From contig NZ_WRXO01000002.1 in NCBI RefSeq assembly GCF_009758125.1, forward strand, positions 992,001 through 1,056,000: 64,000 nt of DNA, written 5' to 3'. The notes beneath the pieces are model-generated. The model worked only from the letters and a program-made list of their open reading frames with translations, was not told the DNA's origin and did no database searches. Positions 15,249 to 25,032 of this stretch are shown piece after piece (the stretch's first letter is position 1; each line of letters starts with the position of its first letter). The stretch comes from Chitinophaga oryziterrae. Its GTDB lineage: Bacteria > Bacteroidota > Bacteroidia > Chitinophagales > Chitinophagaceae. The translations under genes were made by a program, and so were the position numbers.

Positions 15249-16259
15249 ATGAAGGACTATTTATCGTACCACGTTGTGGATTTCATCACAGATGAGTCGT
15301 ATCTACGTTATTATTATAAGGAAAATGAAGAGGATATTAAATTCTGGACAGAATGGATAATACTCCATCCTGAAAAACTGGACATTGTCATATCAGCCAA
15401 CAATTATATTGACGCCTTCTCCGTGCGGATTTCTGAATCTGAATTTCAGAAAGAACAACAACGTTTTGCCTATACATTAAATGCTCTTTCATTGGATAGC
15501 GATTTATGCCACAATGAAAGACCTAAACCGCGAAGACTCGGAAGAAAACTGGCCCTGACCTTTATAGCACTGGGTGCTATTGTGTATCTGGCCTTGCAAA
15601 AATCCGCTCCTCTTCAACCGGAAAAGGTGACGATAATAGAAAAATACGTCCCCAAAGGCCAGCTCGCAAAAATTACGCTTCCGGATAGTTCAGTAGTAGA
15701 ACTGAATGCTGATAGTAAGTTAACGTATCCGTCGAAATTTACCGGCTCCTCAAGGGAAGTGCAGCTAACTGGCGAAGCGTTCTTCAACGTACAGCAGGAT
15801 CCGCAGCACCCTTTTCATGTAATCACCAATAACCTCACTGTCACTGTACTCGGCACTTCTTTCAATTTGAAATGTTACCCGGATAAAGGCCAGACAAAAG
15901 TGGCACTGGTTACGGGTAGGGTTGAATTAAAGAAAGCAGACGAAACAATAGCATTAACACCTTCCGAAATGGGCGTTTTAAATATGTCAGATTTATCGCT
16001 CAGGAAAACGAAGTTCGATATAAACGAAGAAATAGGATGGCGACAGGGCATCGTTGTATTTAAGAATGCAGATTTTAAGGAAATAGCCGACCGCTTTGAT
16101 AAGATGTACAATATCCGGTTAATAAATCTAAGCCATAAAACGGCATTCAGATTTAATGGATCATTTACCAAAATTTCACCAGAAGAACTAGTAAAGAGCA
16201 TTTGCCTGTCAAAACAACTTTCATTTACAACCAATGGAAATGTAATAACGATTCATTAA
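15249..16259 (+). CDS. FecR-family anti-sigma factor
   Basis: 336 residues. An N-terminal cytoplasmic sigma-binding part is followed by one transmembrane helix near 100-118 (LALTFIALGAIVYLALQ) and a periplasmic FecR domain (KITLPDSSVVELNADSKLTY; REVQLTGEAFFNVQQDPQHP; LTVTVLGTSFNLKCYP), then a DUF4974-like end (FNGSFTKISPEELVKSICLS). It would hold the ECF sigma inactive until the TonB-dependent transporter encoded next is engaged. It lies 55 bp after the sigma gene and 16 bp before the susC-like gene, so all four genes probably form one operon. Confidence 0.92.
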   Translation: MKDYLSYHVVDFITDESYLRYYYKENEEDIKFWTEWIILHPEKLDIVISANNYIDAFSVRISESEFQKEQQRFAYTLNALSLDSDLCHNERPKPRRLGRKLALTFIALGAIVYLALQKSAPLQPEKVTIIEKYVPKGQLAKITLPDSSVVELNADSKLTYPSKFTGSSREVQLTGEAFFNVQQDPQHPFHVITNNLTVTVLGTSFNLKCYPDKGQTKVALVTGRVELKKADETIALTPSEMGVLNMSDLSLRKTKFDINEEIGWRQGIVVFKNADFKEIADRFDKMYNIRLINLSHKTAFRFNGSFTKISPEELVKSICLSKQLSFTTNGNVITIH

Positions 16260-16275
16260 ATATTCCTAACACTAA

Positions 16276-19200
16276 ATGAACAATGCCATGAGTAGACTAG
16301 CTATACTCAAAGGGAAAGTATTGCATGTACTTTTCCTAATGATAGCGATTTCCCTGTATCAGAATGCAAAAGCCGGACCTGTTGAGAGAGATCAGGATTA
16401 TATCGGTTCTATTATTAAATTGAACAAAAAGAAGTTTTCATTAGTTGAACTGTTTACTATTGCGGAAACACAGACCGGTGTGAGGTTTGCTTATGATGCG
16501 CTGGAATTGAACGTGAATGAGCCCGTAGAAGTATCGGCTAAGAAACTCAGGTTAAAAGAACTCCTTTCCGAAATAAATAAACAATCAGGCGCCTCTTTTG
16601 AATGGTCGAAAAATATAGTTACAGTAATACCGCCTCAAAAGAATCAGAGGAATATCACAGCAGATCAAACCCGGACGGACGTGAGCGGAAAAGTGGTGGA
16701 CAAAAACGGACATCCTGTTTTTAAGGCAGTGGTTTTAGTAAAAGGGTCCACAACAGGTACAATGACGGATGAAAATGGCAAATTCAAAATTAATGCGAAG
16801 CCGGGCGATGTACTGGAAATCAGGTATGTGGGTTACCAATCCATTGAAGTAAAGGTGACGAATACCTCCGACATCACAGTAGTGCTGGAGGAAACCAATG
16901 TAATATTGAACGATGTAGTGGTGGTTGGTTATGGTACGCAAAAGAAAACGAACTTAACAGGCGCTGTTGGAGTAGTTAAAATGGAAGATATGGAAACCCG
17001 GCCATTAACGAATGCCGGTATGGCTTTGCAGGGTACCGTTGCTGGTGTATATGCGCTGCAAAGTTCAGGGAAACCGGGAGATGATGGTGCTGTAATTGAT
17101 ATACGTGGGGTAGGTACATTTGGTGATAATTCTCCACTGGTATTAATAGATGGCGTTCCGGGCAATATAAACGATGTCAGTGCAAACGACATCCAGTCCA
17201 TATCTGTGTTGAAAGATGCTGCTTCATCTTCCATTTATGGTAGCAGGGCTGCTAATGGAGTGATCCTGGTTACCACTAAAAAAGGCACTGCCGGAAAAAT
17301 AAAGGTTAATTACAACGCGTATATCGGCACGCAAAGCCCCACCAGGCTACCTCATGTCCTAAACTCCGTTGACTATACAACACTTTATAATGAGGCTTCT
17401 TTAAATTCAGGTGGCGCTATCGTATATCCCGATGCTACCATCCAGAAATATGCGGCACATAATGATCCGATGTTCCCGGACATCGATTATTTTAAGGTAT
17501 ACTATGGAGATGCGTCCACCCGGAATCACCGCCTGAGCCTTTCTGGCGGAGCTGATAATATTAACTACGCATTCATGGTTGGTCAATTGAACCAGGATGG
17601 TGTGCTTGTTGGGACCAATTATAAGAAGACGGACTTCCGGTCGAATATTGATGGCTATTTCCTAAAAGATAAAAAGTTAAGAATTTCAGCAAAATTAGCC
17701 GGTAATCTGGGTGTTAAAAATGAACCTACTGATCTGTGGAGTGCGGAGTGGTACGCGACCCTTGCACCTATTCATCCTCTAAAAAATGCGGATGGAAAAT
17801 GGGTGTCTGTGAACGGGGAAAGGAATTTCTATGGTGAAATTAAAGAAGGGAGTACCGCGCAGTCAAAACGTTACAATTTCAGCGGACAAATGGAAGGCGA
17901 ATATAAGATCCTGAATGGTTTAAGCGCTCAGGTTACCTATGGGTATAACGTGACCTCCTCCAAGGCGAATGCGTTTCATGCAAATGTAACATTGTATAAT
18001 GAAAGTGGCTCTACCACTGATTTGGCTTCAAATTTAACCGTTACCAATGAAACAGATGTTCAGACATTGCTGACTTCACTCTTAAAGTATAACAAGGCTA
18101 TCGGGAAACATGAGGTGACTGTTCTCGGAGGTTATTCCGAAGAGGAATTCACTTACGATTGGGAAAGCGGCTACCGTGCCAACTTTGTTAATAACACACA
18201 GCGGGTGCTTAGCCTGGGAGACGCTTCTACGCAAACCAATAATGCAGGGAGCTACGATCTTGGATTGCGTTCCTATTTTGGTCGCATCAATTATAATTTC
18301 GACGGGAAATATCTCTTTGAAGCAAATATCAGAAGAGACGGTTCGTCCCGGTTCGCGCAGGGAAATCAATGGGGTACATTCCCTTCTTTTTCCGGAGGCT
18401 GGGTAATGTCAAAGGAAAGATTTATGGAAAAGCTGGACTGGCTGAGCCATCTTAAACTGCGTGCTTCATGGGGTAGATTGGGTAACCAGAATATAAACAC
18501 CTATTACAACGGAAGCGATATTTTATCTTCAGGACGGAACTATTCTCTTGGTGGTACCTTATATTCAGGAGTAGCTGTTACTGCTATGACCAATAAACAA
18601 CTGACCTGGGAAACTGCACAGCAGCTCGACTTTGGTGTAGACCTGGTTTTGAAGAATAACTTTGAATTTACTGCCGACTATTTCGACAAGAGAACAAAGA
18701 ACTTATTGCTGATCCAACCTATACCGCTTACAATGGCATTGTCTGCGCCATATGCAAATGCCGGAGAAGTACAGAACAAGGGTATCGAAGCCTCCCTGAC
18801 CTACAGAAAGGAATTCTCGAATGGCCTTAAATTGAGAGGAACGATCAATGCCTCTCATATAGTGAATAAAATAACCAGTATGAATGTAGCTGAGCAGCTC
18901 ACTTCTCCTAAAGCCATTAAAGTAGGTGCAGCTATCAACTCATTCTATGGATATAAAATGGACGGAATTTACCAGATCTCAGATTTTACCTGGCAAAATA
19001 ACAGCGATCCGACAGTAGCCTACGCCGATCGTACTTACACGCTGAAACCAGGAGTAGTGAAGGTATCTAACTATACAGCACAACCAGGTGATATCAAGTA
19101 TAAAGACCTGAATAAGGATAACGTAGTTGATATGAATAATGACAGGGAAATAATTGGAAGCCAGTTCCCTGATCTCACCTATGCCTTCAATTTCAATGCG

Positions 19201-19641
19201 GAATGGAAAGGATTTGATTTGGGATTCTTCTTACAAGGAGTGAAGGGTGTTCAGGGCTATACTTATTATGAGATAGCTACTCCATTCAGCGGTTTTGCAA
19301 ATATGGGCTCGTGGTGGCTGAACAGATGGACACCACAGAATCCATCCAACACTTTACCACGACTGACACTGGACGGTGTCCGGAATAACATTCATTCGTC
19401 TTTTTACATGGAAAATGCTTCGTATTTACGTCTGAAAAATGTTGAACTGGGCTACTCCATAAGTCCGAGAATTCTTTCTCGTGCAGGTATCAAATCGCTC
19501 AGACTTTACGGAAATGTGCAAAATGCCTTTACCATTACAAAATTCAAAGGTTTTGATCCGGAGCAGACAGTTAGTCAGACCAGAGCTCAGGCGTTCCCAC
19601 AGGTTCGCGTAATGACGATGGGTGTAAATGTTAATTTTTAA
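16276..19641 (+). CDS. SusC/RagA-type TonB-linked outer membrane transporter
   Basis: 1121 residues. After a signal peptide comes an STN (secretin/TonB short N-terminal) domain near 50-115 (IIKLNKKKFSLVELFTIAET), which contacts FecR for signalling. Next is a carboxypeptidase-regulatory-like domain near 137-210 (DVSGKVVDKNGHPVFKAVVL), then the SusC signature VVGYGTQKKTNLTGAVG near 215-235, a plug (VAGVYALQSSGKPGDDGAVI; ISVLKDAASSSIYGSRAANG) and a long beta-barrel ending in VNVNF. It imports oligosaccharides across the outer membrane with the SusD-like lipoprotein encoded 11 bp downstream. The substrate is not evident from the sequence. Confidence 0.95.
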   Translation: MNNAMSRLAILKGKVLHVLFLMIAISLYQNAKAGPVERDQDYIGSIIKLNKKKFSLVELFTIAETQTGVRFAYDALELNVNEPVEVSAKKLRLKELLSEINKQSGASFEWSKNIVTVIPPQKNQRNITADQTRTDVSGKVVDKNGHPVFKAVVLVKGSTTGTMTDENGKFKINAKPGDVLEIRYVGYQSIEVKVTNTSDITVVLEETNVILNDVVVVGYGTQKKTNLTGAVGVVKMEDMETRPLTNAGMALQGTVAGVYALQSSGKPGDDGAVIDIRGVGTFGDNSPLVLIDGVPGNINDVSANDIQSISVLKDAASSSIYGSRAANGVILVTTKKGTAGKIKVNYNAYIGTQSPTRLPHVLNSVDYTTLYNEASLNSGGAIVYPDATIQKYAAHNDPMFPDIDYFKVYYGDASTRNHRLSLSGGADNINYAFMVGQLNQDGVLVGTNYKKTDFRSNIDGYFLKDKKLRISAKLAGNLGVKNEPTDLWSAEWYATLAPIHPLKNADGKWVSVNGERNFYGEIKEGSTAQSKRYNFSGQMEGEYKILNGLSAQVTYGYNVTSSKANAFHANVTLYNESGSTTDLASNLTVTNETDVQTLLTSLLKYNKAIGKHEVTVLGGYSEEEFTYDWESGYRANFVNNTQRVLSLGDASTQTNNAGSYDLGLRSYFGRINYNFDGKYLFEANIRRDGSSRFAQGNQWGTFPSFSGGWVMSKERFMEKLDWLSHLKLRASWGRLGNQNINTYYNGSDILSSGRNYSLGGTLYSGVAVTAMTNKQLTWETAQQLDFGVDLVLKNNFEFTADYFDKRTKNLLLIQPIPLTMALSAPYANAGEVQNKGIEASLTYRKEFSNGLKLRGTINASHIVNKITSMNVAEQLTSPKAIKVGAAINSFYGYKMDGIYQISDFTWQNNSDPTVAYADRTYTLKPGVVKVSNYTAQPGDIKYKDLNKDNVVDMNNDREIIGSQFPDLTYAFNFNAEWKGFDLGFFLQGVKGVQGYTYYEIATPFSGFANMGSWWLNRWTPQNPSNTLPRLTLDGVRNNIHSSFYMENASYLRLKNVELGYSISPRILSRAGIKSLRLYGNVQNAFTITKFKGFDPEQTVSQTRAQAFPQVRVMTMGVNVNF

Positions 19642-19651
19642 TTGAACAGTT

Positions 19652-21205
19652 ATGAAGAACATACATAAAATCACTCTTTTCATTTCTATATTGATTTTTA
19701 CAGGTTGCTCAAAGGACCTTCTGAATAAAACGCCAAAAGACCAGTTGTCGCCTGCTACATTCTTTAAGAATGAGACACAGTGCAAAATGGCCCTGATAGG
19801 AATTTATAACGCTATTCAGCCCAATGCCACACCTGCACATTTTTATCAGTTCGACTTTATGTCAGATAATGGTTATTGCCAGGATTCATGGCAGGGATCG
19901 AAAGAAGTGGGAGAGTGGCTTACCAACTCCTCAAGTTGGGCGCCCTACGCTAAATGGACACAGGATTATAACATTATATCAAGGGCCAACGAATTCCTTC
20001 AGGATATCGCCAGTGCAACCGTGAGTGATGATGTAAAATCGGCCATGTCTGCGGAAGCTAAATTTTTGCGGGGTTATGCTTATACCGACCTTATCGCTTA
20101 TTTCGGGGACGTTCCGCTTATTACGAAAGTGTTGGGATTATCGGATGCTTATGTGTCAAGAACTGCCAAAGCCGATGTGCTTACTCAGATTCTTTCAGAC
20201 TTTAATGAGGCTGCAGCGGCTCTTCCAACTTCCTATTCCGGAACAGATGTAGGCCGCGCTACGAAAGGCGCTGCGCTTGCCTATAAAGCAAGAGTGTTGC
20301 TTGCAAACCAAAAATGGGCCGATGCTGCACAGGCAGCCCTGGACGTGATGAATCTGACAAAGTACGATTTATACCCCGACTATGCAGCTACGTTCACCGA
20401 AGCTCACGAAAATAACATAGAGGTTATTTTTGATATTCAATATATCCCTACAACGCAGGCCCAGCCATGGCCATCGGCAGCCTTGTCGCTTACCAGCTGG
20501 CCCACAGCAAATGTTACCGCCGACCTGATTAATTCTTATTACATGCAGAATGGATTGCCCATCACGAATGCAGCCTCAGGCTATGATGCGCAAAATCCTT
20601 TTGTGAATCGTGATCCACGATTGGCGGCATCAGTGGTATTACCAGGTTCGCTATTCGGTACAGGTACATTTATACCATCCCTCGATCAGGTTCCTTGTGG
20701 TGCAAGGCCACGTAAGAATGCCAGTATTGGTATTGCAGATGTTAATAATTGTTCGCTCAACACGATCTTAATGCGTTATGCTGATATATACCTGATGCGG
20801 GCGGAAGCACTGATCGAATCCGGAAGTACGGATCAGGAAATTTATACATTGATCGATAAAGTCAGGGCCAGGGTAAATATGCCAACAGTGGAAGCTGTTG
20901 AAGGGACCGGATTGAACCAGACTCAGTTAAGGGCTATCGTACGACACGAAAGAAGAGTGGAATTCTATAATGAAGGAACACGCTATGCTGATATGTTAAG
21001 ATGGCAGGATGCTTCCCTGGTGCACGATGTATATGGTTACGATAAATCCTTACTATCAGACCCTTCATCCCCGGCAACATGGACATTTAAACAGGTTAAA
21101 ATGGAAACGAGGACTTTCGATGCAACTAAAGCATGGTTGTGGCCCGTTCCTCAGGGCGATATTGATATCAATAAAAATTTGCTTCCCAACAACCCCGGTT
21201 ATTAA
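19652..21205 (+). CDS. SusD/RagB-type glycan-binding lipoprotein
   Basis: 517 residues. The lipoprotein signal ends in FTGCSKDLL. TPR-like SusD helices follow (NKTPKDQLSPATFFKNETQC; EFLQDIASATVSDDVKSAMS; AEAKFLRGYAYTDLIAYFGD), with the usual YADIYLMRAEALIESGS and the C-terminal RHERRVEFYNEGTRYADMLRW ... WPVPQGDIDINKNLLPNNPGY signature of the RagB/SusD family. The protein caps the SusC barrel and captures glycan on the cell surface. It ends the operon before a large hairpin. Confidence 0.95.
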   Translation: MKNIHKITLFISILIFTGCSKDLLNKTPKDQLSPATFFKNETQCKMALIGIYNAIQPNATPAHFYQFDFMSDNGYCQDSWQGSKEVGEWLTNSSSWAPYAKWTQDYNIISRANEFLQDIASATVSDDVKSAMSAEAKFLRGYAYTDLIAYFGDVPLITKVLGLSDAYVSRTAKADVLTQILSDFNEAAAALPTSYSGTDVGRATKGAALAYKARVLLANQKWADAAQAALDVMNLTKYDLYPDYAATFTEAHENNIEVIFDIQYIPTTQAQPWPSAALSLTSWPTANVTADLINSYYMQNGLPITNAASGYDAQNPFVNRDPRLAASVVLPGSLFGTGTFIPSLDQVPCGARPRKNASIGIADVNNCSLNTILMRYADIYLMRAEALIESGSTDQEIYTLIDKVRARVNMPTVEAVEGTGLNQTQLRAIVRHERRVEFYNEGTRYADMLRWQDASLVHDVYGYDKSLLSDPSSPATWTFKQVKMETRTFDATKAWLWPVPQGDIDINKNLLPNNPGY

Positions 21206-21241
21206 TTTTTGAGTGCGGGGCGAAGCCCTGCAAAACCCCTT

Positions 21242-21282
21242 CAATTTTTTGTGATGGTGCAACGCACCATCACAAAAAATTG
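21242..21282. terminator. Long hairpin terminator, copy 1 of a repeated element
   Basis: CAATTTTTTGTGATGGTGC pairs perfectly with GCACCATCACAAAAAATTG around three bases, followed by CTCTT. A near-identical hairpin occurs at 49774-49820. It ends the susC-susD transcript. Confidence 0.8.
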
Positions 21283-21358
21283 CTCTTGATCAAAATAAAT
21301 CAAACTGAGTTACTCCGTATTCTATGTATTAGTTATTCCACACATAAATACAATCCAC

Positions 21359-22822
21359 ATGAAAAACAACATCTTTGTTCTGTTAATTTTTTTACTGGCA
21401 GTTTTGGCCGGTTGTTCAAAGAAAGAAGCGGTTTTACAAAAGCCACTTTCTTCTTCTGTTGCAGTAGCCGGTACGGCTACCGTAAATACAAATGGTTTCC
21501 GGGGGATAAACTGGGCAGACCCTAACGGGAACGAGGCCCCCTCGAGAGTAGTCACCCCCAGTGGCCTGACATCTACAATATCCGCAACAAATGCGGCCAT
21601 TGTTGCGAAGCGGATCTCTGATTCTTTAAAGGCAAGCGGCGGTACAACAATCCGAATGCCAATTACTCCTTTAACGGCCAGCAACTCTACTTACTGGCCG
21701 GTATATCAGGCGGCCATTAATGCAATTGTAGCGAACGGCTGCAATGTGGTGCTTTGTTATTGGCCGGACGGAGTGCATCATGTACCCGACACTACACAAT
21801 GGTACACGATGTGGAAGCAGGTAGATACTGTTTATAAAAACAATGGGTCTGTGTATTATGAACCCATCAATGAACCCGTAGATTATTCAGGTACTGATTT
21901 ATGTAATCTGTATGCCAATTTTCTAAATACGCTTCATCCCGTTTCCTGGAAATGTATATTAGATGGTACGGGATATGCGGGAGAAGTGATCACGGTAGGG
22001 AATGATAGCCGGTTAACCAGCCACTATCTTGGGCTTCATTGCTATTGGTGGTTTTATGGATCATATAATGTATGGTCAAGTTACTATAATATAGTATCAG
22101 GTAAAGTGGGTTCATATGCAGCAAGGACTGTGATTACGGAAATTGGTGTTGAAACATACCGTAATGTTAGTTTCTGGTGGCAATGGGATACGGGCGTATA
22201 TGAAGATCAGGCATTCTTAACAGGAGGTTTGGCATATTCAAAGGACAATCAGATGGGGACTATCGCCTGGTCGGGTGTAAATGATATTGACACATATCGC
22301 TGGTATGTATCAAACACGAATCCTGTGGAGGTTAATCCGGGTTGCGCTAATATGTTCAGATGGGCATGGGGGCTTTCTACCGCACCGAAATGGCAGGGAC
22401 CCATTGCTGATGGAAGAATTAAACTGAAGAACCGGGCCAGCGGCCTTATGCTTGATAATCTGGGCAGTACAACGGACGGTGCAACGGTAGCGCAATGGGC
22501 TGATGGCACCAGCGCCAATCAGCAATGGAATGTGAGCTATACTGCCGGCTATTATACATTAAGTTGTGCTACCGGAAAAAACTGTCTAGACGTAGGCAGC
22601 AATACTACTGATGGTTCTGTTGTGCAACAGAAAGCCTTAAGCTTTAGTAACAACAGCCAGCGTTGGTCGCTTGTTTCTGTTGGGGGTGGTTACTATAAAG
22701 TAGTTAACCTCGCTACCGGTAAATGTCTTGATACGGGTGGTCAGACTACTAATGGTTCCTCTATGCAACAATGGTATAGCGGTTCAAGTTATAACCAACA
22801 GTGGTCAATAGTGCAGCTATAA
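21359..22822 (+). CDS. GH5-like glycosidase lipoprotein with ricin-type lectin domain
   Basis: 487 residues. The signal peptide ends in a lipobox (LAVLAGC, Cys19). A cellulase-type (GH5 clan A) barrel covers about 45-345: NEP at 171-173 gives the acid/base Glu172, and TEIGVE (Glu261) is the likely nucleophile; HCYWWF lies between them, as in this clan. The C-terminal ~130 residues are a ricin-B/CBM13 lectin (GRIKLKNRASGLMLDNLGS; QWADGTSANQQWNVS; repeated QQW and CLD). It probably degrades a beta-glycan or mannan on the surface for the adjacent SusCD pair. The exact substrate cannot be told. A separate transcript is likely because a hairpin precedes it. Confidence 0.88.
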   Translation: MKNNIFVLLIFLLAVLAGCSKKEAVLQKPLSSSVAVAGTATVNTNGFRGINWADPNGNEAPSRVVTPSGLTSTISATNAAIVAKRISDSLKASGGTTIRMPITPLTASNSTYWPVYQAAINAIVANGCNVVLCYWPDGVHHVPDTTQWYTMWKQVDTVYKNNGSVYYEPINEPVDYSGTDLCNLYANFLNTLHPVSWKCILDGTGYAGEVITVGNDSRLTSHYLGLHCYWWFYGSYNVWSSYYNIVSGKVGSYAARTVITEIGVETYRNVSFWWQWDTGVYEDQAFLTGGLAYSKDNQMGTIAWSGVNDIDTYRWYVSNTNPVEVNPGCANMFRWAWGLSTAPKWQGPIADGRIKLKNRASGLMLDNLGSTTDGATVAQWADGTSANQQWNVSYTAGYYTLSCATGKNCLDVGSNTTDGSVVQQKALSFSNNSQRWSLVSVGGGYYKVVNLATGKCLDTGGQTTNGSSMQQWYSGSSYNQQWSIVQL

Positions 22823-22841
22823 CAAGGATAATCCTGATGGT

Positions 22842-22878
22842 CAACACCCCCTTGTTTTTGCAAGGGGGTGTTGTTTTA
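22842..22878 (+). terminator. Rho-independent terminator
   Basis: CAACACCCCCTTG and CAAGGGGGTGTTG form a perfect 13-bp stem followed by TTTTAT, 20 bp after the glycosidase stop. Confidence 0.92.
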
Positions 22879-22934
22879 TAGGGTATAAATGAAATTTTCC
22901 AGACAGCAATTATATATATATGAAACACTTCAAT

Positions 22935-23054
22935 TGTTCACTTTAAAGCCTTGTTCATTTGTAGTGAACAGTGTTTAAAAGTGAACAAAATCACTTAAAT
23001 CGCTTTGTAAATAGGAAAATGTTCATTAATTTACATTGTTCACTGTAAATGAAC
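22935..23054 (+). promoter_or_regulatory. Operator-like repeats upstream of the AbiE pair
   Basis: Two 17-bp inverted repeats, GTTCA-TTTGTAG-TGAAC (22953-22969) and GTTCA-CTGTAAA-TGAAC (23038-23054), are accompanied by single half-sites GTTCAC at 22935, GTGAAC at 22981 and GTTCA at 23021. The last inverted repeat ends 11 bp before the antitoxin start. AbiEi antitoxins are known to repress their own operon through such inverted repeats. Confidence 0.7.
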
Positions 23055-23065
23055 GGTGTAAAAAA

Positions 23066-24067
23066 ATGAACAAAGGAGAAATTATTCAAATAGCACTTAA
23101 CCAGCTTAAGGAGAAAGCCGGGATACATGGCACTTATGATCCACATAACAATGAGGGTACAGATGGTCAGCTGGTTATACACCTGAAAAATCAGGATTTA
23201 CATTTGAATATCCTGATTAAGAGTGAATTACGGCCATATAATCTGCCAGAACAGCTTGGCAATAAACTAATTGATCTGCTAGTAGTAGACAAGTTGTATC
23301 CGGTAATAAAAAATGAACTGAGAAATAAACATATAGGTTACCTGGACACAGTGGGTAACCTATATATAGAGAATGGTGACACCGTGATCTGGTTGGAGGG
23401 CAATAAACCAGCGATTGAACACAAGAAGAGTGCAAACAGAGCCTTTACAAAAACAGGTTTAAAAGCGGTTTTTTACTTTCTTTGGAAGAAGGAGGCCATC
23501 AATTACCCTTATCGCAAAATCGCTGCTGATACGAAGATCTCACTTGGTAATATTCCACAAATTATTGAAGGCCTGAAAGAAGGAGGTTATATATTGGAAA
23601 TAGATGAAAAGCGGTTGTACATAAAGAATCAGCGGGCCTTACTTGATAGATGGATTGAAGGCTACCGGGAAGTACTTAAGCCGACATTACATATAGGTGA
23701 TTATCGTATAAAAAATGATGATCTCAACATGTTAGAAGCTACATTGTTTCCTTATAAGGAAACAATGGTAATAGGGGGAGAAGCGGCAGCGGAGCATCTT
23801 ACAAAATACCTTCAGGCGGAAATTGTAACCCTGTATACAACCATGCCCAAAATGGAATTGATGTATACACTGAGACTGATACCGGAAAAAGAAGGCCGGC
23901 TGCAGATTTTCGAGAAATTCTGGCACGATGATACTAACATAGATGACCTTTTTGCTCCTACATTATTGGTATATGCAGATCTTGTCATTACTGATGAACC
24001 GAGATGTTTGGAAACAGCAGCCATTATTTACGATAAATATCTTAAAAATGAGTTTGGAGAATATTAG
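23066..24067 (+). CDS. AbiEi-family type IV antitoxin
   Basis: ATG 23066 (MNKGEIIQIALNQLKEKAGI) is preferred over an in-frame ATG 10 codons upstream that falls inside the operator repeats. The 333-residue protein has an N-terminal nucleic-acid-binding part, a winged helix near 130-190 (AFTKTGLKAVFYFLWKKEAI; TKISLGNIPQIIEGLKEGGY) and a C-terminal AbiEi-type domain (ETMVIGGEAAAEHLTKYLQA; VYADLVITDEPRCLETAAII). It should repress the pair and offset the nucleotidyltransferase toxin without binding it directly, as in type IV systems. The toxin gene overlaps its 3' end by 20 bp. Confidence 0.85.
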   Translation: MNKGEIIQIALNQLKEKAGIHGTYDPHNNEGTDGQLVIHLKNQDLHLNILIKSELRPYNLPEQLGNKLIDLLVVDKLYPVIKNELRNKHIGYLDTVGNLYIENGDTVIWLEGNKPAIEHKKSANRAFTKTGLKAVFYFLWKKEAINYPYRKIAADTKISLGNIPQIIEGLKEGGYILEIDEKRLYIKNQRALLDRWIEGYREVLKPTLHIGDYRIKNDDLNMLEATLFPYKETMVIGGEAAAEHLTKYLQAEIVTLYTTMPKMELMYTLRLIPEKEGRLQIFEKFWHDDTNIDDLFAPTLLVYADLVITDEPRCLETAAIIYDKYLKNEFGEY

Positions 24068-24890
24068 GGAGATTAAGGAAGGTGACTTAAAGGAAATATT
24101 TGATGCATTGGAGGAAGCCTTTGTGGCTTTGGAAATAGATTTCTATTTAATAGGTGCAATTGCAAGGGACGTGTGGTTTTCAAGAGCAAACAAAGCATTC
24201 AGAAAATCAAAGGATGTAGATTTTGCCATATTAGTAGGTAGCCACGAAGAATATGATGCGCTAAGAGCATATCTGAAAAAATATAAAGATTTTCAGGATA
24301 CGAAAGACAACTCGTTTGTAATGTTAACACCAACTGGTATCCAGATTGATATTCTCCCTTTTGGAGGTATCGAGATAGATAGTGATGTTAAGTTGGATGG
24401 AGTTGGATTTACAAGCATCAGGGTAAATGGTTTTTCAGAAGTACATAAGGCGGGAACCGCAGATGTTACAATGCAGACGGGACATGCGTTCAAGGTTGCA
24501 ACACTACCGGCGATTGTTTTATTAAAGTTAATTGCTTTTGATGATAGACCTGAAAAAAGGCATAAAGATCCGGGCGATATTTCAAATATCATCGCGCACT
24601 ATTTTGAAATGCAGTCTGATCTAATATACAATGAGCATAATGATCTGTTCATTACAGGGCAACTTGACAAAAGCCTGGAACAGATAGCGGGTATTGTCAT
24701 AGGAAGAGAAATAAAGAAGATCATTGCAGAAAATGGAGAATTAACCCAAAGGGTTAGTAACATACTCACCCGGCATAGTAAAGAAGAAGAAAAAAGTGTT
24801 TTTATCAGGCAAATGGTAGCGGAAACAGGGACGACTGTTAGGGAAATGGTTGTCTGGATAAAAGCAATATCATCAGGCTTAATGGAATAA
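24048..24890 (+). CDS. AbiEii/AbiGii-family nucleotidyltransferase toxin
   Basis: ATG 24048 (MSLENIREIKEGDLKEIFDA) is chosen over a longer frame because it coincides with the overlap with the antitoxin and begins the conserved fold; it gives 280 residues. The nucleotidyltransferase core is visible (FYLIGAIARDVWF; SKDVDFAILVGSHEEY; IQIDILPFGGI), as is the later VATLPAIVLLKLIAFDDRPEK with a lysine-rich stretch. AbiEii-type toxins transfer nucleotides (to tRNA in known cases) and mediate abortive infection. With the antitoxin it forms a complete phage-defence / toxin-antitoxin operon. Confidence 0.85.
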   Translation: MSLENIREIKEGDLKEIFDALEEAFVALEIDFYLIGAIARDVWFSRANKAFRKSKDVDFAILVGSHEEYDALRAYLKKYKDFQDTKDNSFVMLTPTGIQIDILPFGGIEIDSDVKLDGVGFTSIRVNGFSEVHKAGTADVTMQTGHAFKVATLPAIVLLKLIAFDDRPEKRHKDPGDISNIIAHYFEMQSDLIYNEHNDLFITGQLDKSLEQIAGIVIGREIKKIIAENGELTQRVSNILTRHSKEEEKSVFIRQMVAETGTTVREMVVWIKAISSGLME

Positions 24891-24949
24891 AATAAGTTGA
24901 ATAAGATATTTTTGTAATAGAGAAGACGCTTCGAATAATAAAATGAAAA

Positions 24950-24985
24950 AGAGGAGGCTGTCAAAAGTATGAATAGCCTCTTTTC
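24950..24985 (+). terminator. Probable terminator after the AbiE pair
   Basis: GAGGCT (24954-24959) pairs with AGCCTC (24975-24980), extended by A-U and G-U pairs, followed by TTTTCCTTTAT. Confidence 0.5.
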
Positions 24986-25032
24986 CTTTATATTTGAAGT
25001 ATACCAACTCAATCTTACAAAAAGTCTCACGG

